NCBI GenBank assembly: GCA_035276475.1
Contig: DATELQ010000028.1
Span: 8,441-72,440 of the forward strand
DNA from: DATDFB01 sp035276475
Lineage (GTDB): Bacteria; Acidobacteriota; Thermoanaerobaculia; Gp7-AA8
Direction: 5' to 3'
DNA: 64,000 bases
Position numbers and translations under genes: made by a program. Below the pieces are notes generated by a model. It searched no databases, had not been told where the DNA came from, and saw only the letters and a list, made by a program, of their open reading frames with translations. This document shows, one piece after another, positions 25,387 through 33,589 of the stretch. Within the stretch, counting starts at the first letter, position 1. Each line of letters opens with the position of its first letter.

Positions 25387-26245
25387 GGCCGCGCTCGCGC
25401 AGCGCCGCCGCGCGCGGGTGCGAGTTCGTACAGGCGATGGCGGCGAATAGGCCGCTCGACTGCAAGCGCTCCAGCGCGTCGCCCGGCAGCTCGCCGTGCG
25501 TGGCGATGGCGACGAGCTTCCCCGCGCCGGCGTCGCGATAGGCGCGCGCCGCGTTCAAAAGCGACCCGCCGGTGCGGATCATGTCGTCGTAGATCACCAC
25601 GGTCTCGCCGCCCAACCGCGTGCTCACCGCCGTCACCTCCGTCTCCTCCGGACCGTGCCGCCGCTTGTACACGAAGGCGGCGGGGACGCCGAGCGCATTG
25701 GCGAGCGACTCGACCCACTTGGCGCGGCCGGCGTCGGTCGAGCCGACGACGAACGAGTCGCCGCCGAGCTCGCGCGCCAGCTCATGGATGACCGGCGCGC
25801 CGGAGACGTGCACGGGATGCAGGCTCCCCTCGAAGTAGTGCGGGATGCCTTCGCTGTGCAGGTCGAGCAGAAGAATCTGATTGCCGAGCTTCGCGTCGGG
25901 GATCGAGGAGAAGATGCGCGCGCGGTTCTTCGCCGTCACGGCCTCGCCGGCGTGCGCGGCGCGGTCCATGGTGGCGTAGCCGTACCACGGCACGATGAGC
26001 GTGAGCGTCGACGCGCCGTTCTCGACGATCGCGCAGGCGAGGTCGTAGAGCTCGAGCATGGCCGCGTCGGAGATGGTGCCGCCGACGGCGATGACGTCGC
26101 GTTCGAAGACGTCGGTGGCGACGCGCAGGTAGTGCTCGCCGTCGGGAAAGACGCTGCGCTCGACGACGCCGCGCTCGAACGCGCCGGCGCGCAGGAGGTC
26201 GTCGGCGAAGTAGTCGTAGTCGGCGATGGAGAGGATGAGGTTCAT
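25340..26245 (-). CDS. prs: Ribose-phosphate pyrophosphokinase-like protein
   Basis: A 301-residue member of the PRPP synthetase family, which makes PRPP from ribose 5-phosphate and ATP. The PRPP loop is VVIYDDMIRTGGSLLNAAR near residue 210, preceded by VYKRRHGPEETEV and, earlier, FPDGEHYLRV and LLDLHSEGIPHYFEG. It is somewhat shorter and more divergent than the housekeeping enzyme and lies next to a nicotinate phosphoribosyltransferase gene, which consumes PRPP. A dedicated NAD-salvage role is inferred. The start codon is one base from repeat element 3. Confidence 0.88.
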   Translation of the reverse strand: MNLILSIADYDYFADDLLRAGAFERGVVERSVFPDGEHYLRVATDVFERDVIAVGGTISDAAMLELYDLACAIVENGASTLTLIVPWYGYATMDRAAHAGEAVTAKNRARIFSSIPDAKLGNQILLLDLHSEGIPHYFEGSLHPVHVSGAPVIHELARELGGDSFVVGSTDAGRAKWVESLANALGVPAAFVYKRRHGPEETEVTAVSTRLGGETVVIYDDMIRTGGSLLNAARAYRDAGAGKLVAIATHGELPGDALERLQSSGLFAAIACTNSHPRAAALRERGLIVRSVADLFCRFLR

Positions 26246-26246
26246 G

Positions 26247-26317
26247 GTTCTTAAGTTCTTAGGTTCTTAGGTTCTTAGGTTTCTCTTAAGAACTTAAGAA
26301 CCTAACAACCTAAGAAC
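26247..26317. repeat. Octamer tandem/inverted repeat element 3 (GTTCTTAG)
   Basis: Four tandem copies of GTTCTTA(G/A) at 26247-26278 are followed by a 7-nt loop and four inverted copies (TTAAGAAC twice, CTAACAAC, CTAAGAAC) at 26286-26317. The unit is 8 bp here rather than 7. The element fills the space between the prs start codon and the pncB coding region, and the pncB stop codon TAG is supplied by the last unit. Confidence 0.95.
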
Positions 26318-27743
26318 CTCGCGATTCAAGAATCAACCGAGTCTTCAACTCAAACAATCGCTCTTCGAGCCCAACGGGATATCGATGCGGATTCACAAAC
26401 CGCTTCACGCCGTCGTGGAAGCGGCCGAGCTGCGCCACGCGCCGCGCGCGGATCTCTTCGATCGACGGCAACGAATACACGCAACGGCCGCCGCGGAAGA
26501 CCGGCACGAGAAGGTCCTCGAACGGCGCGTCGGCAGCCATCGTGCGCCGGCGCGTGAGGTCGAGCGGATCGACGATCGTCCGCGTCGGCTCGGGCGTGAG
26601 CTCGTCGAGGATCATGTCGGCGTCGGGGAAGCGCCGCACCTGCAGGAGGCCCGGCGTCGACGTCTTTACGGCCTGCTCCGAAATTTTCACGCGGTACTGC
26701 CACGCGCCGCCGCGCGGCTTGAGCGCCGTGAGCTTGTAAACGCCGCCGAGGGCGGGCTGGTCGAAGGCCGTGACCATGCGCGTGCCGACGCCCCAGAGGT
26801 TGATGCGCGCGCCCTGCTCTTTGAGACTCGCGATCGTGTGCTCGTCGAGGTCGTTGCTTGCGGCGATGGCGGCCTTCGGGAAGCCGGCGTCGTCGAGCAT
26901 CTGCCGCGCCTCTTTCGAGAGGTAGGCGAGATCGCCCGAGTCGAGCCGGATGCCGATCAGCTCGTGCCCCTCGGCGCGCAACTGCCGTCCGATTTCGATG
27001 GCGTGCGCGACGCCGTCGCGCGTGTCATAGGTGTCGACGAGGAGCATGACGTTGTTCGGCATGACCTCGGCGTATTTCGCGAAGGCCTCGCGCTCGGAGT
27101 CGAACGACATCACCCAGCTGTGCGCGTGCGTCCCCTTCACCGGAATCGCGTACTTTGCGCCGGCGAGGACGTTCGACGTCGCCGCGCAGCCGCCGATGTA
27201 CGCGGCGCGGCTCGCGGCGAGGCCGCCGTCGATGCCCTGCGCGCGGCGCAGCCCGAAGTCGATGACGGGATCGCCCTTGGCCGCCCAGACGACGCGCGCC
27301 GCCTTTGTCGCAATCAGCGTTTGGAAGTTGACGATGTTGAGGAGCGCGGTCTCGACGAGCTGCGCCTGCAGGATCGGCCCGCGCACACGGAGGAGCGGCT
27401 CGTGCGGGAAAACGACGGTCCCCTCGGGCACGGCATCGACGTCGCACGCGAAGCGCATGTCGCGGAGGTAGCGGAGGAAGTCGCCGGGGAAGAGGCGCGC
27501 GCCGTCGTTTCCTTTCTGCGCGGCGAGGAAGGCGACGTCGTCGTCGCTGAAGCGGAAGTCCTCGAGGTAGCGCACCGCGGTCTCGAGTCCGGCGGCGATG
27601 GTGTAGCCGCCGTCGAAGGGGTTCTCGCGAAAGTAGTGGTGGAAGACGGCCTCGTCGTCCGCTTTGCCGGTGCGGAAGTAGCCGTAGGCCATGGTGAGCT
27701 CGTAGAGGTCCGTCAGCAGGGCGAACGAGAGCACGAAACGCAC
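26310..27743 (-). CDS. pncB: Nicotinate phosphoribosyltransferase
   Basis: The 477-residue enzyme joins nicotinate to PRPP, the first step of the Preiss-Handler NAD salvage route. The N terminus LLTDLYELTMAYGYF is diagnostic, followed by FHHYFRENPFDGGYTIAAGLE; the phosphoribosyl-binding region includes GTHAHSWVMSF and GIRLDSGDLAYLS. It starts at a GTG. The stop codon lies in repeat element 3, so the gene's end has been rewritten by, or evolved with, the repeat. PRPP comes from the next gene downstream. Confidence 0.93.
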   Translation of the reverse strand: MRFVLSFALLTDLYELTMAYGYFRTGKADDEAVFHHYFRENPFDGGYTIAAGLETAVRYLEDFRFSDDDVAFLAAQKGNDGARLFPGDFLRYLRDMRFACDVDAVPEGTVVFPHEPLLRVRGPILQAQLVETALLNIVNFQTLIATKAARVVWAAKGDPVIDFGLRRAQGIDGGLAASRAAYIGGCAATSNVLAGAKYAIPVKGTHAHSWVMSFDSEREAFAKYAEVMPNNVMLLVDTYDTRDGVAHAIEIGRQLRAEGHELIGIRLDSGDLAYLSKEARQMLDDAGFPKAAIAASNDLDEHTIASLKEQGARINLWGVGTRMVTAFDQPALGGVYKLTALKPRGGAWQYRVKISEQAVKTSTPGLLQVRRFPDADMILDELTPEPTRTIVDPLDLTRRRTMAADAPFEDLLVPVFRGGRCVYSLPSIEEIRARRVAQLGRFHDGVKRFVNPHRYPVGLEERLFELKTRLILESRGS

Positions 27744-27759
27744 GGTGCCTCAGGCGCGT

Positions 27760-27765
27760 CATAAT
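27760..27765 (+). promoter_or_regulatory. Possible -10 element for a leaderless transcript
   Basis: CATAAT lies exactly 6 nt before the GTG of the next gene, a distance that places the transcription start at the start codon. No Shine-Dalgarno sequence precedes that GTG. The matching -35 position would fall inside the divergent pncB start and shows no clear TTGACA. Confidence 0.4.
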
Positions 27766-27771
27766 TGCAAC

Positions 27772-28146
27772 GTGCGAAAGTCAGGGTGGTTTGCCGCAGT
27801 TCTCCTCGCGATCGCCGCGGCCGCGACGGCGGCCGACAAGACGCCGGTCTTCACCCGCAGCGGGATGGAAGAGGCGGCGCTGCCGTGGCGCTACGTCGAC
27901 AGCCCGATTCACCCCATCGACGGGCGGCGCGTGCGCTGGCACGTCGGCTGGGTGGAGCTCAAGACGCCGATCGGGCCGTTCCGCCTCATCTACTTGCCCC
28001 TCATGGCCCCGCTCAATGGCTCCTTCGGGTCGCGCAACTGGCAGGGGACGCCGAATGCGTTCGACCTGACGAATATGCAGATCCCGCAGCGGCCGCCGAA
28101 AGAAGAAGAGCCGAAAACGTCGATCGAGATCAAGAAAGAGGAGTGA
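27772..28146 (+). CDS. Small exported protein of unknown function
   Basis: A 124-residue protein with a signal peptide (FAAVLLAIAAAATAA, cleavage near residue 21) and a compact body with several tryptophans (ALPWRYVDS, RRVRWHVGWVELKT), ending in a charged tail PPKEEEPKTSIEIKKEE. No family recognised. I chose the GTG at 27772 because it gives a canonical signal peptide and fits the -10 box upstream. Its stop overlaps the next start (TGATG). Confidence 0.7.
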   Translation: MRKSGWFAAVLLAIAAAATAADKTPVFTRSGMEEAALPWRYVDSPIHPIDGRRVRWHVGWVELKTPIGPFRLIYLPLMAPLNGSFGSRNWQGTPNAFDLTNMQIPQRPPKEEEPKTSIEIKKEE

Positions 28147-28778
28147 TGCCGACGACGGCGTCGCCGGCCGAGATCCGCGCCGAGTTCGACGCGATGGCTC
28201 CGCTGATGCCCGACCGCCTCGGGCCTGCCGAGGAGTGGCTGCTCGCCCAGCTCCCGCGCGGCCGAACTGTGCTGGACATCGGCTGCGGCATCGGGACGAT
28301 CGCGCGGCGGCTGGCTTCGTCGTTCGCGCATGTTGTCGCCGTCGACTTCTCTCCGGCGATGATCGCCGAGGCGCAGCGGCGGTCATCATCAATCGAGTTC
28401 GTCTGCGCGGATCTCTTCGACTGGCTGCGCGAGCACCGCGACGCGTACGACTGCATCGTCAGCGTCTCCACGCTGCACCACGTCGACCTCGGCGACGCGC
28501 TCCGCGCGATGGCGCTGTCGCTGAAGCCGGGAGGGCGGCTGCTGGTGCTCGACGTCTTGCACCGCACGAACCCGATCGTCAACGCCGCCGCGCTCGTCGC
28601 CGGCTTCCGCTTCACCGGCTGGAAGCTGCGCCGCGCGTTCTGGCGCCACGGCCGCAACGAGCGCTATCTGACGCTCGGCGAGGCCGCGCACACGGCTTCC
28701 GCGGCGCTGCCCGGGGCGCGCGTGCGCGAGCATCTGCTGTGGCGGTATTCGATTGTCTGGGACCGCCCCGCGAGCTAG
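28146..28778 (+). CDS. Class I SAM-dependent methyltransferase
   Basis: A 210-residue protein with motif I VLDIGCGIGTIARRL (about 41-56), the acidic VVAVDFSPAMI, motif II-like YDCIVSVSTLHHV and the post-motif LKPGGRLLVLDVLH. The C-terminal part (TGWKLRRAFWRHGRNERYLTLGE) resembles small-molecule methyltransferases of the UbiE/Coq5 type. Substrate unknown. The start overlaps the previous stop, and the end overlaps the YebC stop by 4 nt on the other strand. Confidence 0.88.
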   Translation: MPTTASPAEIRAEFDAMAPLMPDRLGPAEEWLLAQLPRGRTVLDIGCGIGTIARRLASSFAHVVAVDFSPAMIAEAQRRSSSIEFVCADLFDWLREHRDAYDCIVSVSTLHHVDLGDALRAMALSLKPGGRLLVLDVLHRTNPIVNAAALVAGFRFTGWKLRRAFWRHGRNERYLTLGEAAHTASAALPGARVREHLLWRYSIVWDRPAS

Positions 28779-29521
28779 GCGGTCTCCATCATCTCCGCGG
28801 GGATGTCGAAGTTCGACCAGACGTTCTGCACGTCGTCGTGATCGTCGAGCGCTTCGAGAAGCTTCATGACCTGCTTCGATTTGTTCTCGTCGAGGCTGAC
28901 GTAGTTCGCCGGGATCATGCCGAGCTTCGCCTCGATCGTGGCGATCTTGTTGTTCTCGAGCGCCTGGCGCACCGCCTCGAAGCTCTCCGGCGAGGTGTAG
29001 ATCTCGAAGGCGTCGGGGTCGTCGGCCTGGAGGTCGTCGGCGCCGGCCTCGAGGGCGATCTCCATGAGCTTGTCCTCGTCCGCGGCGCTCTTCTCGACGG
29101 CGAAGTAGCCCTTGCGCTCGAACTGGAATTTGACCGAGCCGGGCGTGCCGAGGTTGCCGCCGTTCTTCTCGAACGTGTGGCGGATCTCGGGGGTGGTGCG
29201 GTTGCCGTTGTCGGTCAAGGCCTCGACGATGATGGCCACGCCGCCGGGGCCGTAGCCCTCGTACGTGACTTCCTCGTACATCGCGCCTTCGAGCTCGCCG
29301 CTGCCGCGCTTGATGGCCCGCTCGATGTTGTCCTTCGGCATGTTGTTCGCCTTCGCCTCGGCGACGGCAGCGCGAAGGCGCGGGTTGGCGTCGGCATCAC
29401 CGCCGCCGAGCCGCGCGGCGATGGTCATTTCCTTGATGATGCGCGTGAAGACTTTGCCGCGCTTGGCGTCGGCTGCACCCTTCTTGTGCTTGATGGTGCT
29501 CCATTTACTGTGGCCTGACAT
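28775..29521 (-). CDS. yebC: YebC/PmpR-family protein (TACO1 homologue)
   Basis: The 248-residue protein begins MSGHSKWSTIKHKKGAADAKRGKVFTRIIKE, split here to show the invariant GHSKW and KRGK motifs, and has the full three-domain length. Members were named as DNA-binding regulators, and recent work links YebC to translation of proline-rich stretches; either role is compatible. It stands alone on the minus strand between two convergent or divergent genes. Confidence 0.93.
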   Translation of the reverse strand: MSGHSKWSTIKHKKGAADAKRGKVFTRIIKEMTIAARLGGGDADANPRLRAAVAEAKANNMPKDNIERAIKRGSGELEGAMYEEVTYEGYGPGGVAIIVEALTDNGNRTTPEIRHTFEKNGGNLGTPGSVKFQFERKGYFAVEKSAADEDKLMEIALEAGADDLQADDPDAFEIYTSPESFEAVRQALENNKIATIEAKLGMIPANYVSLDENKSKQVMKLLEALDDHDDVQNVWSNFDIPAEMMETA

Positions 29522-29565
29522 GGGAGGCTGCTCCTAAACGTTGATGGGGGCGCGATTATAGTCAA

Positions 29566-29766
29566 ATGAGTCCGGACTTCCCACTCCGCGCGATCTTCGA
29601 CGACGGCGAGTGCGTCACGCTCGCCTCGGCCGAGGAGCTGATGGCGGCGTTCGACACGATCGACTCGACGGACGCACGGGCGGGGGTGTGGATCCGCGAC
29701 GCCCGGGATCGGACCGTGCGCTTGCGGATGCGGGGCGGGTGGGTGGAGGTGCTGGAGGTCTACTGA
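29566..29766 (+). CDS. Small hypothetical protein
   Basis: A 66-residue acidic protein (FDDGECVTLASAEELMAAFDTIDS) with alternating strand/helix character and no signal or membrane segment. GATTAT lies 6 nt before the ATG, the same geometry as the possible leaderless start at 27772, and no ribosome site is visible. Its stop overlaps the end of the convergent S46 peptidase gene by 7 bp. No family recognised. Confidence 0.55.
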   Translation: MSPDFPLRAIFDDGECVTLASAEELMAAFDTIDSTDARAGVWIRDARDRTVRLRMRGGWVEVLEVY

Positions 29767-31907
29767 GCGAAGCGGACCGGCAGTCCCATCTCCTTCAAAA
29801 GGTTATGCGCTCCGTCGACCGCATCCATCACCCACAACATATACACCGCGTCGACGTGAATCGACCGCGTGATGGCCGGGTCGAAAATGAAGTCATTGCC
29901 GAGCGACTCGTACGTTCCGTCGAAAAGCAGCCCGCACAACTCCCCCTTCGCGTTCAGGGTCGGTGAGCCGGAGTTGCCGCCGGTGGTGTCGACGTCCGAC
30001 AGGAAATCGACCGGCACGGCGCCGAGCTGCGGGTCGACGTAGCCCGCGGTCTTGTTCGCGCGCAGCGCGTCGAGCTCCGCCTTCGGCGCGTCGAACTCGC
30101 CGCTGCCGGTGTTCTTCTGCACCACGCCCGCGACCGTCGTCTGCGGCGTGTAGGCCACGCCGTCGCGCGGCACGTAGCCCTTCACCGTCCCGAACGTGAT
30201 GCGCAGCGTCGAGTTCGCGTCGGGGTAGAGCCGCCCGCCGGTCATCGTGCGCAGCGCCTCGAGGTACATCGGACGGACGCGCGTCATCGCGCCGCCGAGC
30301 TCCTTGTCGCGCTCCTCGCTCTCGAGCGACAGCGGCGACAGCGCCGCGGCGAGGTCGAGCATCGAGTCCTTGCGCGCCGTGAGCTGCGCCGTCGACTCGC
30401 TCTGCATCGCCTTCCGCTCGGCGAGGTCGGCGATCTTCGTGTTCGCGTAGAGCTGGTCGAGGAACGGCTCGACGCCGCCGGCTTTGGCGATGGCGTCGTC
30501 GACGGCCTTGATGCGCTGGCCGGCCGGGAGCTTCTGCGACTCATTGAGGAAGTAGCGCAGGCCGGCGCGATCGGACTTCGGCTCGATCGACTTCTGCGCC
30601 CGCGTCACCCCCTCGGCGATGCGCGACCAGTCGCGCTGCTGGAAGCCGCCCTCGCGGTCGATATCGGCCTTCGGCCGTTCGAGGCTCAGGCGATAGAGCG
30701 TCGTCGCCTGGGCCAGCATCGGCGACGAGCGCAGGAGCCACGTGTGGACGGTGTCGCGCTGCCGCGTCGCCTCGGCTTTCGCCTGCAGCGCGTTGAGCTG
30801 GTCCATCGCGCCGGCGTATTTCTTCGCCTCGGCCGGGTGCGCGGCGATCCACGCGTTCAGATCGGCCTCGCGCTTCTGCCGCTGCGACACGATGTGGAAC
30901 TTCTCGAAGCCGGTCAGGGAGCCGGTGTAGTTCTTCAGCGTGTTCTCCATCCCCTTGATGCGGCTCGCGTTCGCGATCTCGACGCTCTTGTCGGTCTTCC
31001 CCATCTCGTGAAGGATGTTGCTGAGGTCCGTGGCGTAGCGGACGAACGTCGGGAACGTGTACTCCTGCATCGCCGTCACCTCGGCCGCGGTGCGGTAGCG
31101 GAAGGTGCGGCCGGGATAGCCGGCGACGAGGACGAAGTCGCCCGGGTTCATGCCCGCGTTCGAGACTTTGAGGATGTGCGCGGGGTGGTACGGCACGTTG
31201 TCCTTCGAGTAGTCGGCGGGCTTGCCGTCCTTGCCGACGTAGGCGCGGAGGTACGACCAGTCGCCGGTGTGGCGCGGCCACATCCAGTTGTCGGTCTCGC
31301 CGCCGAAGTTGCCGATGCCCAGGGCGGGGGCGTAGACGAGGCGGACGTCGCGGATCTCCATCTGCGTCGTGCGAATGTACGACGCACCTTCATAGAAGGA
31401 CGCGACCCGGCAGCGCACGCCGCCGGGCTTCTCGCACTCGGCGACGAGGGACTTGATGTTCTTGTCGATGGCTTTGTCGCGGTCGATGTCGGAGAGCGAC
31501 GCGGCGAGGCTGCCGGTCACGCGCGGCGTGACGTCCTCGATGAGCGTCGTGACGAAGACGCGCGAGCCGGGGCCGGCCGGCAGTTCCTCGTCCATCGTCT
31601 TGGCGAGGAAGCCGTTGGTGATGAGGTCGCGCTGCGGCGTCGAATTGAACTGCAGCGCACCGAAGCCACAGTGATGGTTCGTGACAATGAGCCCCTCGGG
31701 CGACACGAACGACGCGCTGCAGCCGCCGAGCGAGATGACGGCGCCCATGGGGTCGCCGGTGAGGTCGGCGAAGCGCTGCGGATCGATCTTGAGGCCGAGC
31801 TTCTGCAGCTCCGGCGCGAGCTGCGGGATCTGCTGGGGCATCCACATCCCCTCGGCGCCGATGAGCGGCGCGGCGACGAGACAGAGCAACAATGAGAGTC
31901 GTTTCAC
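29760..31907 (-). CDS. Secreted S46-family dipeptidyl-peptidase
   Basis: A 715-residue protein with a signal peptide (1-17) and the S46 hallmarks: GLIVTNHHCGFGAL (72-85) containing the catalytic histidine, and the nucleophile region VDTTGGNSGSPTLNAKGE near residue 650. S46 enzymes (DPP7, DPP11) release dipeptides from peptide N termini in the periplasm; S1 specificity cannot be settled from sequence alone. The GTG at 31907 follows GGGAGAA at the correct distance. It is divergent from the SPFH gene through a symmetric promoter region. Confidence 0.93.
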   Translation of the reverse strand: MKRLSLLLCLVAAPLIGAEGMWMPQQIPQLAPELQKLGLKIDPQRFADLTGDPMGAVISLGGCSASFVSPEGLIVTNHHCGFGALQFNSTPQRDLITNGFLAKTMDEELPAGPGSRVFVTTLIEDVTPRVTGSLAASLSDIDRDKAIDKNIKSLVAECEKPGGVRCRVASFYEGASYIRTTQMEIRDVRLVYAPALGIGNFGGETDNWMWPRHTGDWSYLRAYVGKDGKPADYSKDNVPYHPAHILKVSNAGMNPGDFVLVAGYPGRTFRYRTAAEVTAMQEYTFPTFVRYATDLSNILHEMGKTDKSVEIANASRIKGMENTLKNYTGSLTGFEKFHIVSQRQKREADLNAWIAAHPAEAKKYAGAMDQLNALQAKAEATRQRDTVHTWLLRSSPMLAQATTLYRLSLERPKADIDREGGFQQRDWSRIAEGVTRAQKSIEPKSDRAGLRYFLNESQKLPAGQRIKAVDDAIAKAGGVEPFLDQLYANTKIADLAERKAMQSESTAQLTARKDSMLDLAAALSPLSLESEERDKELGGAMTRVRPMYLEALRTMTGGRLYPDANSTLRITFGTVKGYVPRDGVAYTPQTTVAGVVQKNTGSGEFDAPKAELDALRANKTAGYVDPQLGAVPVDFLSDVDTTGGNSGSPTLNAKGELCGLLFDGTYESLGNDFIFDPAITRSIHVDAVYMLWVMDAVDGAHNLLKEMGLPVRFAQ

Positions 31908-31935
31908 GTAGTTCTCCCTTCGGAAATTGCGCGCG

Positions 31936-31965
31936 AATGATACCTCCGGCGTCTGCCGTATCATT
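31936..31965. promoter_or_regulatory. Symmetric divergent promoter with perfect 8-bp inverted repeat
   Basis: AATGATAC (31936-31943) and GTATCATT (31958-31965) form a perfect dyad with a 14-bp spacer. Each arm holds an outward-facing TATCAT that resembles a -10 box, one for the S46 gene (start 31907) and one for the SPFH gene (start 31990), giving leaders of about 20 nt that each contain a ribosome site. The -35 positions would overlap the opposite -10 and are weak, so an activator or mutual exclusion is possible. Confidence 0.45.
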
Positions 31966-31989
31966 TCCGTGCACCCAAGGAGGAACATC

Positions 31990-33135
31990 GTGGGCTTTTG
32001 GGACAATCTCAAAACCGAGGCGAAGAGTCAGTTCATCGAGATCATCCAGTGGCTCGATGAGTCGAACGACACGCTGGTCTACCGCTTCCCCGTCTACAAC
32101 CAGGAAATCAAAATGGGCGCGCAGCTCACGGTTCGCGAGAACCAGGTGGCGCTGTTCATCAACGAAGGCAAGGCCGCCGATCTCTTCACGCCCGGCCGCT
32201 ACGAGCTGAACACACAGAACATCCCCATCCTCACCGTGCTGCGCGGCTGGAAGTACGGCTTCGCCTCGCCGTTCAAAGCCGAGGTGTATTTCTTCAACAC
32301 GCGGCTCTTCACGGATTTGAAGTGGGGCACGACGAATCCGGTGATGATGCGCGACAAGGACTTCGGGATGATCCGCCTGCGCGCGTTCGGCACGTACGCG
32401 ATGAAGATCGGCGACGCGAAGGAGTTCTTCAAGACGGTGGTCGGGACGCGCGGGCTGACGGAGACGAACGACATTCTCGGACAGCTCCGCTCGACGATCG
32501 TGTCGCGCCTGACGGACGCGATCGCCTCGGCGAATATCGCCGCGCTCGACATGGCCACGCGCTACGACGAGCTCGGACAGGCGGCGCTCGATACGATCGG
32601 CCCCGAGTTCGCGAAGTACGGCCTGGAGCTGTCGCGCTTTTTCGTGGAGAACATTTCGCTGCCGGAGGAGGTCGAGGCGGCGATCGATCAGCGGACGAAG
32701 CTCGGCGTGCTCGGCGACCGGATGCAGCAGTACACGCAATTGCAAGTTGCCGACTCGATTCCGGTCGCGGCGGCAAATCCCGGCGGCCTCGCCGGAGCAG
32801 GCGCCGGCCTAGGCGCCGGCTTCGCGATCGGCGGCGCGATGGGCAACGCCTTCGGCGGCGGCTTCCAGCAAAGCGGCGGCGCCCCTCCCCCACCCCCGCC
32901 CAGCGGCGGTGGCAGCGCGAGCACCGCACCACGCTGGTCGCTGGCGATCGACGGGAAGACGTACGGCCCCTACACGGACGACGCGCTCCGCGCGATGGTG
33001 CAGAGCGGCCAGGTTCCGCCATCGACGCAGGCGTGGAGGCCAGGCGCGAGCGGGTGGGCGGCGGTGTCGGAGTTCCCGGAGTTGGGATTGAGCTCGCCGC
33101 CGCCACCGCCGCCGCCGCCGCCGGCGGCTAAGTGA
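31990..33135 (+). CDS. SPFH-domain protein with C-terminal GYF_2 domain
   Basis: The 381-residue protein starts with an SPFH/virion-core-like domain (GFWDNLKTEAKSQFIEIIQW..., about 1-265) of the YdjI type, followed by a Gly/Ala-rich linker, a proline stretch, a GYF_2 domain (WSLAIDGKTYGPYTDDALRAM, about 315-365) and a run of nine prolines at the end. GYF domains bind proline-rich peptides, so the tail could be its own or a partner's ligand. SPFH proteins organise membranes or form large rings. AAGGAGGA lies 5 nt before the GTG. No transmembrane helix is present. Confidence 0.85.
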   Translation: MGFWDNLKTEAKSQFIEIIQWLDESNDTLVYRFPVYNQEIKMGAQLTVRENQVALFINEGKAADLFTPGRYELNTQNIPILTVLRGWKYGFASPFKAEVYFFNTRLFTDLKWGTTNPVMMRDKDFGMIRLRAFGTYAMKIGDAKEFFKTVVGTRGLTETNDILGQLRSTIVSRLTDAIASANIAALDMATRYDELGQAALDTIGPEFAKYGLELSRFFVENISLPEEVEAAIDQRTKLGVLGDRMQQYTQLQVADSIPVAAANPGGLAGAGAGLGAGFAIGGAMGNAFGGGFQQSGGAPPPPPPSGGGSASTAPRWSLAIDGKTYGPYTDDALRAMVQSGQVPPSTQAWRPGASGWAAVSEFPELGLSSPPPPPPPPPAAK

Positions 33136-33589
33136 CGAGGCGGGGATCGAAGCGAAAAAGCTCGGGCGTTGACAGCTTGATGCGCCGGAAATCCTCGTGT
33201 GCCGGATTTAGCAGGTAATTTCGCTCGTGATCGACGATGACGCTCGGGACGGAAAGGACCGCCGAGCGTTCGGAGCGGATCCATTCATCGCCGAAGTCCC
33301 TAAGTTCAACCGGCGGGCGAGGGTCGCGCCAGTTCAGCGGAAGCTCTTCGATCTCGACGTGCGTGACGAGCGACTCGTCGAAGGTGCACGAAGCCAGGAC
33401 GAAATTCGGCAGCAGTTTCGGACGGAAAGCATTCGCCAGGACTTCGAGAATAGCGAGTGACACATGTTCGGAGGTGTGCACGACCCAATACCCCGGTGAG
33501 CTCCACCGTCCGCCGAACTCGCGTGCACCTTCGCCGCCGAAGGCATCGGCTGCGTAAATCGCCTCAGTCAGTCGCCATGCTGTCAGCAC
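33128..33589 (-). CDS. RES-domain toxin
   Basis: A 153-residue RES-family protein. Members degrade NAD+ by an ADP-ribosyltransferase-like fold. The family R-x-x...E-x-S pattern is visible: AWRLTEAIYA at the start, GREFGGRWSSPGYWVVHTSEHVSLAILEVL (split) at 24-50 and the later SVPSVIVDHERNYLLNPAH. It follows the antitoxin gene with no gap (TGA/ATG share the base at 33589), the usual order for this system. The 3' end overlaps the convergent SPFH gene by 8 bp. Confidence 0.92.
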   Translation of the reverse strand: MLTAWRLTEAIYAADAFGGEGAREFGGRWSSPGYWVVHTSEHVSLAILEVLANAFRPKLLPNFVLASCTFDESLVTHVEIEELPLNWRDPRPPVELRDFGDEWIRSERSAVLSVPSVIVDHERNYLLNPAHEDFRRIKLSTPELFRFDPRLVT

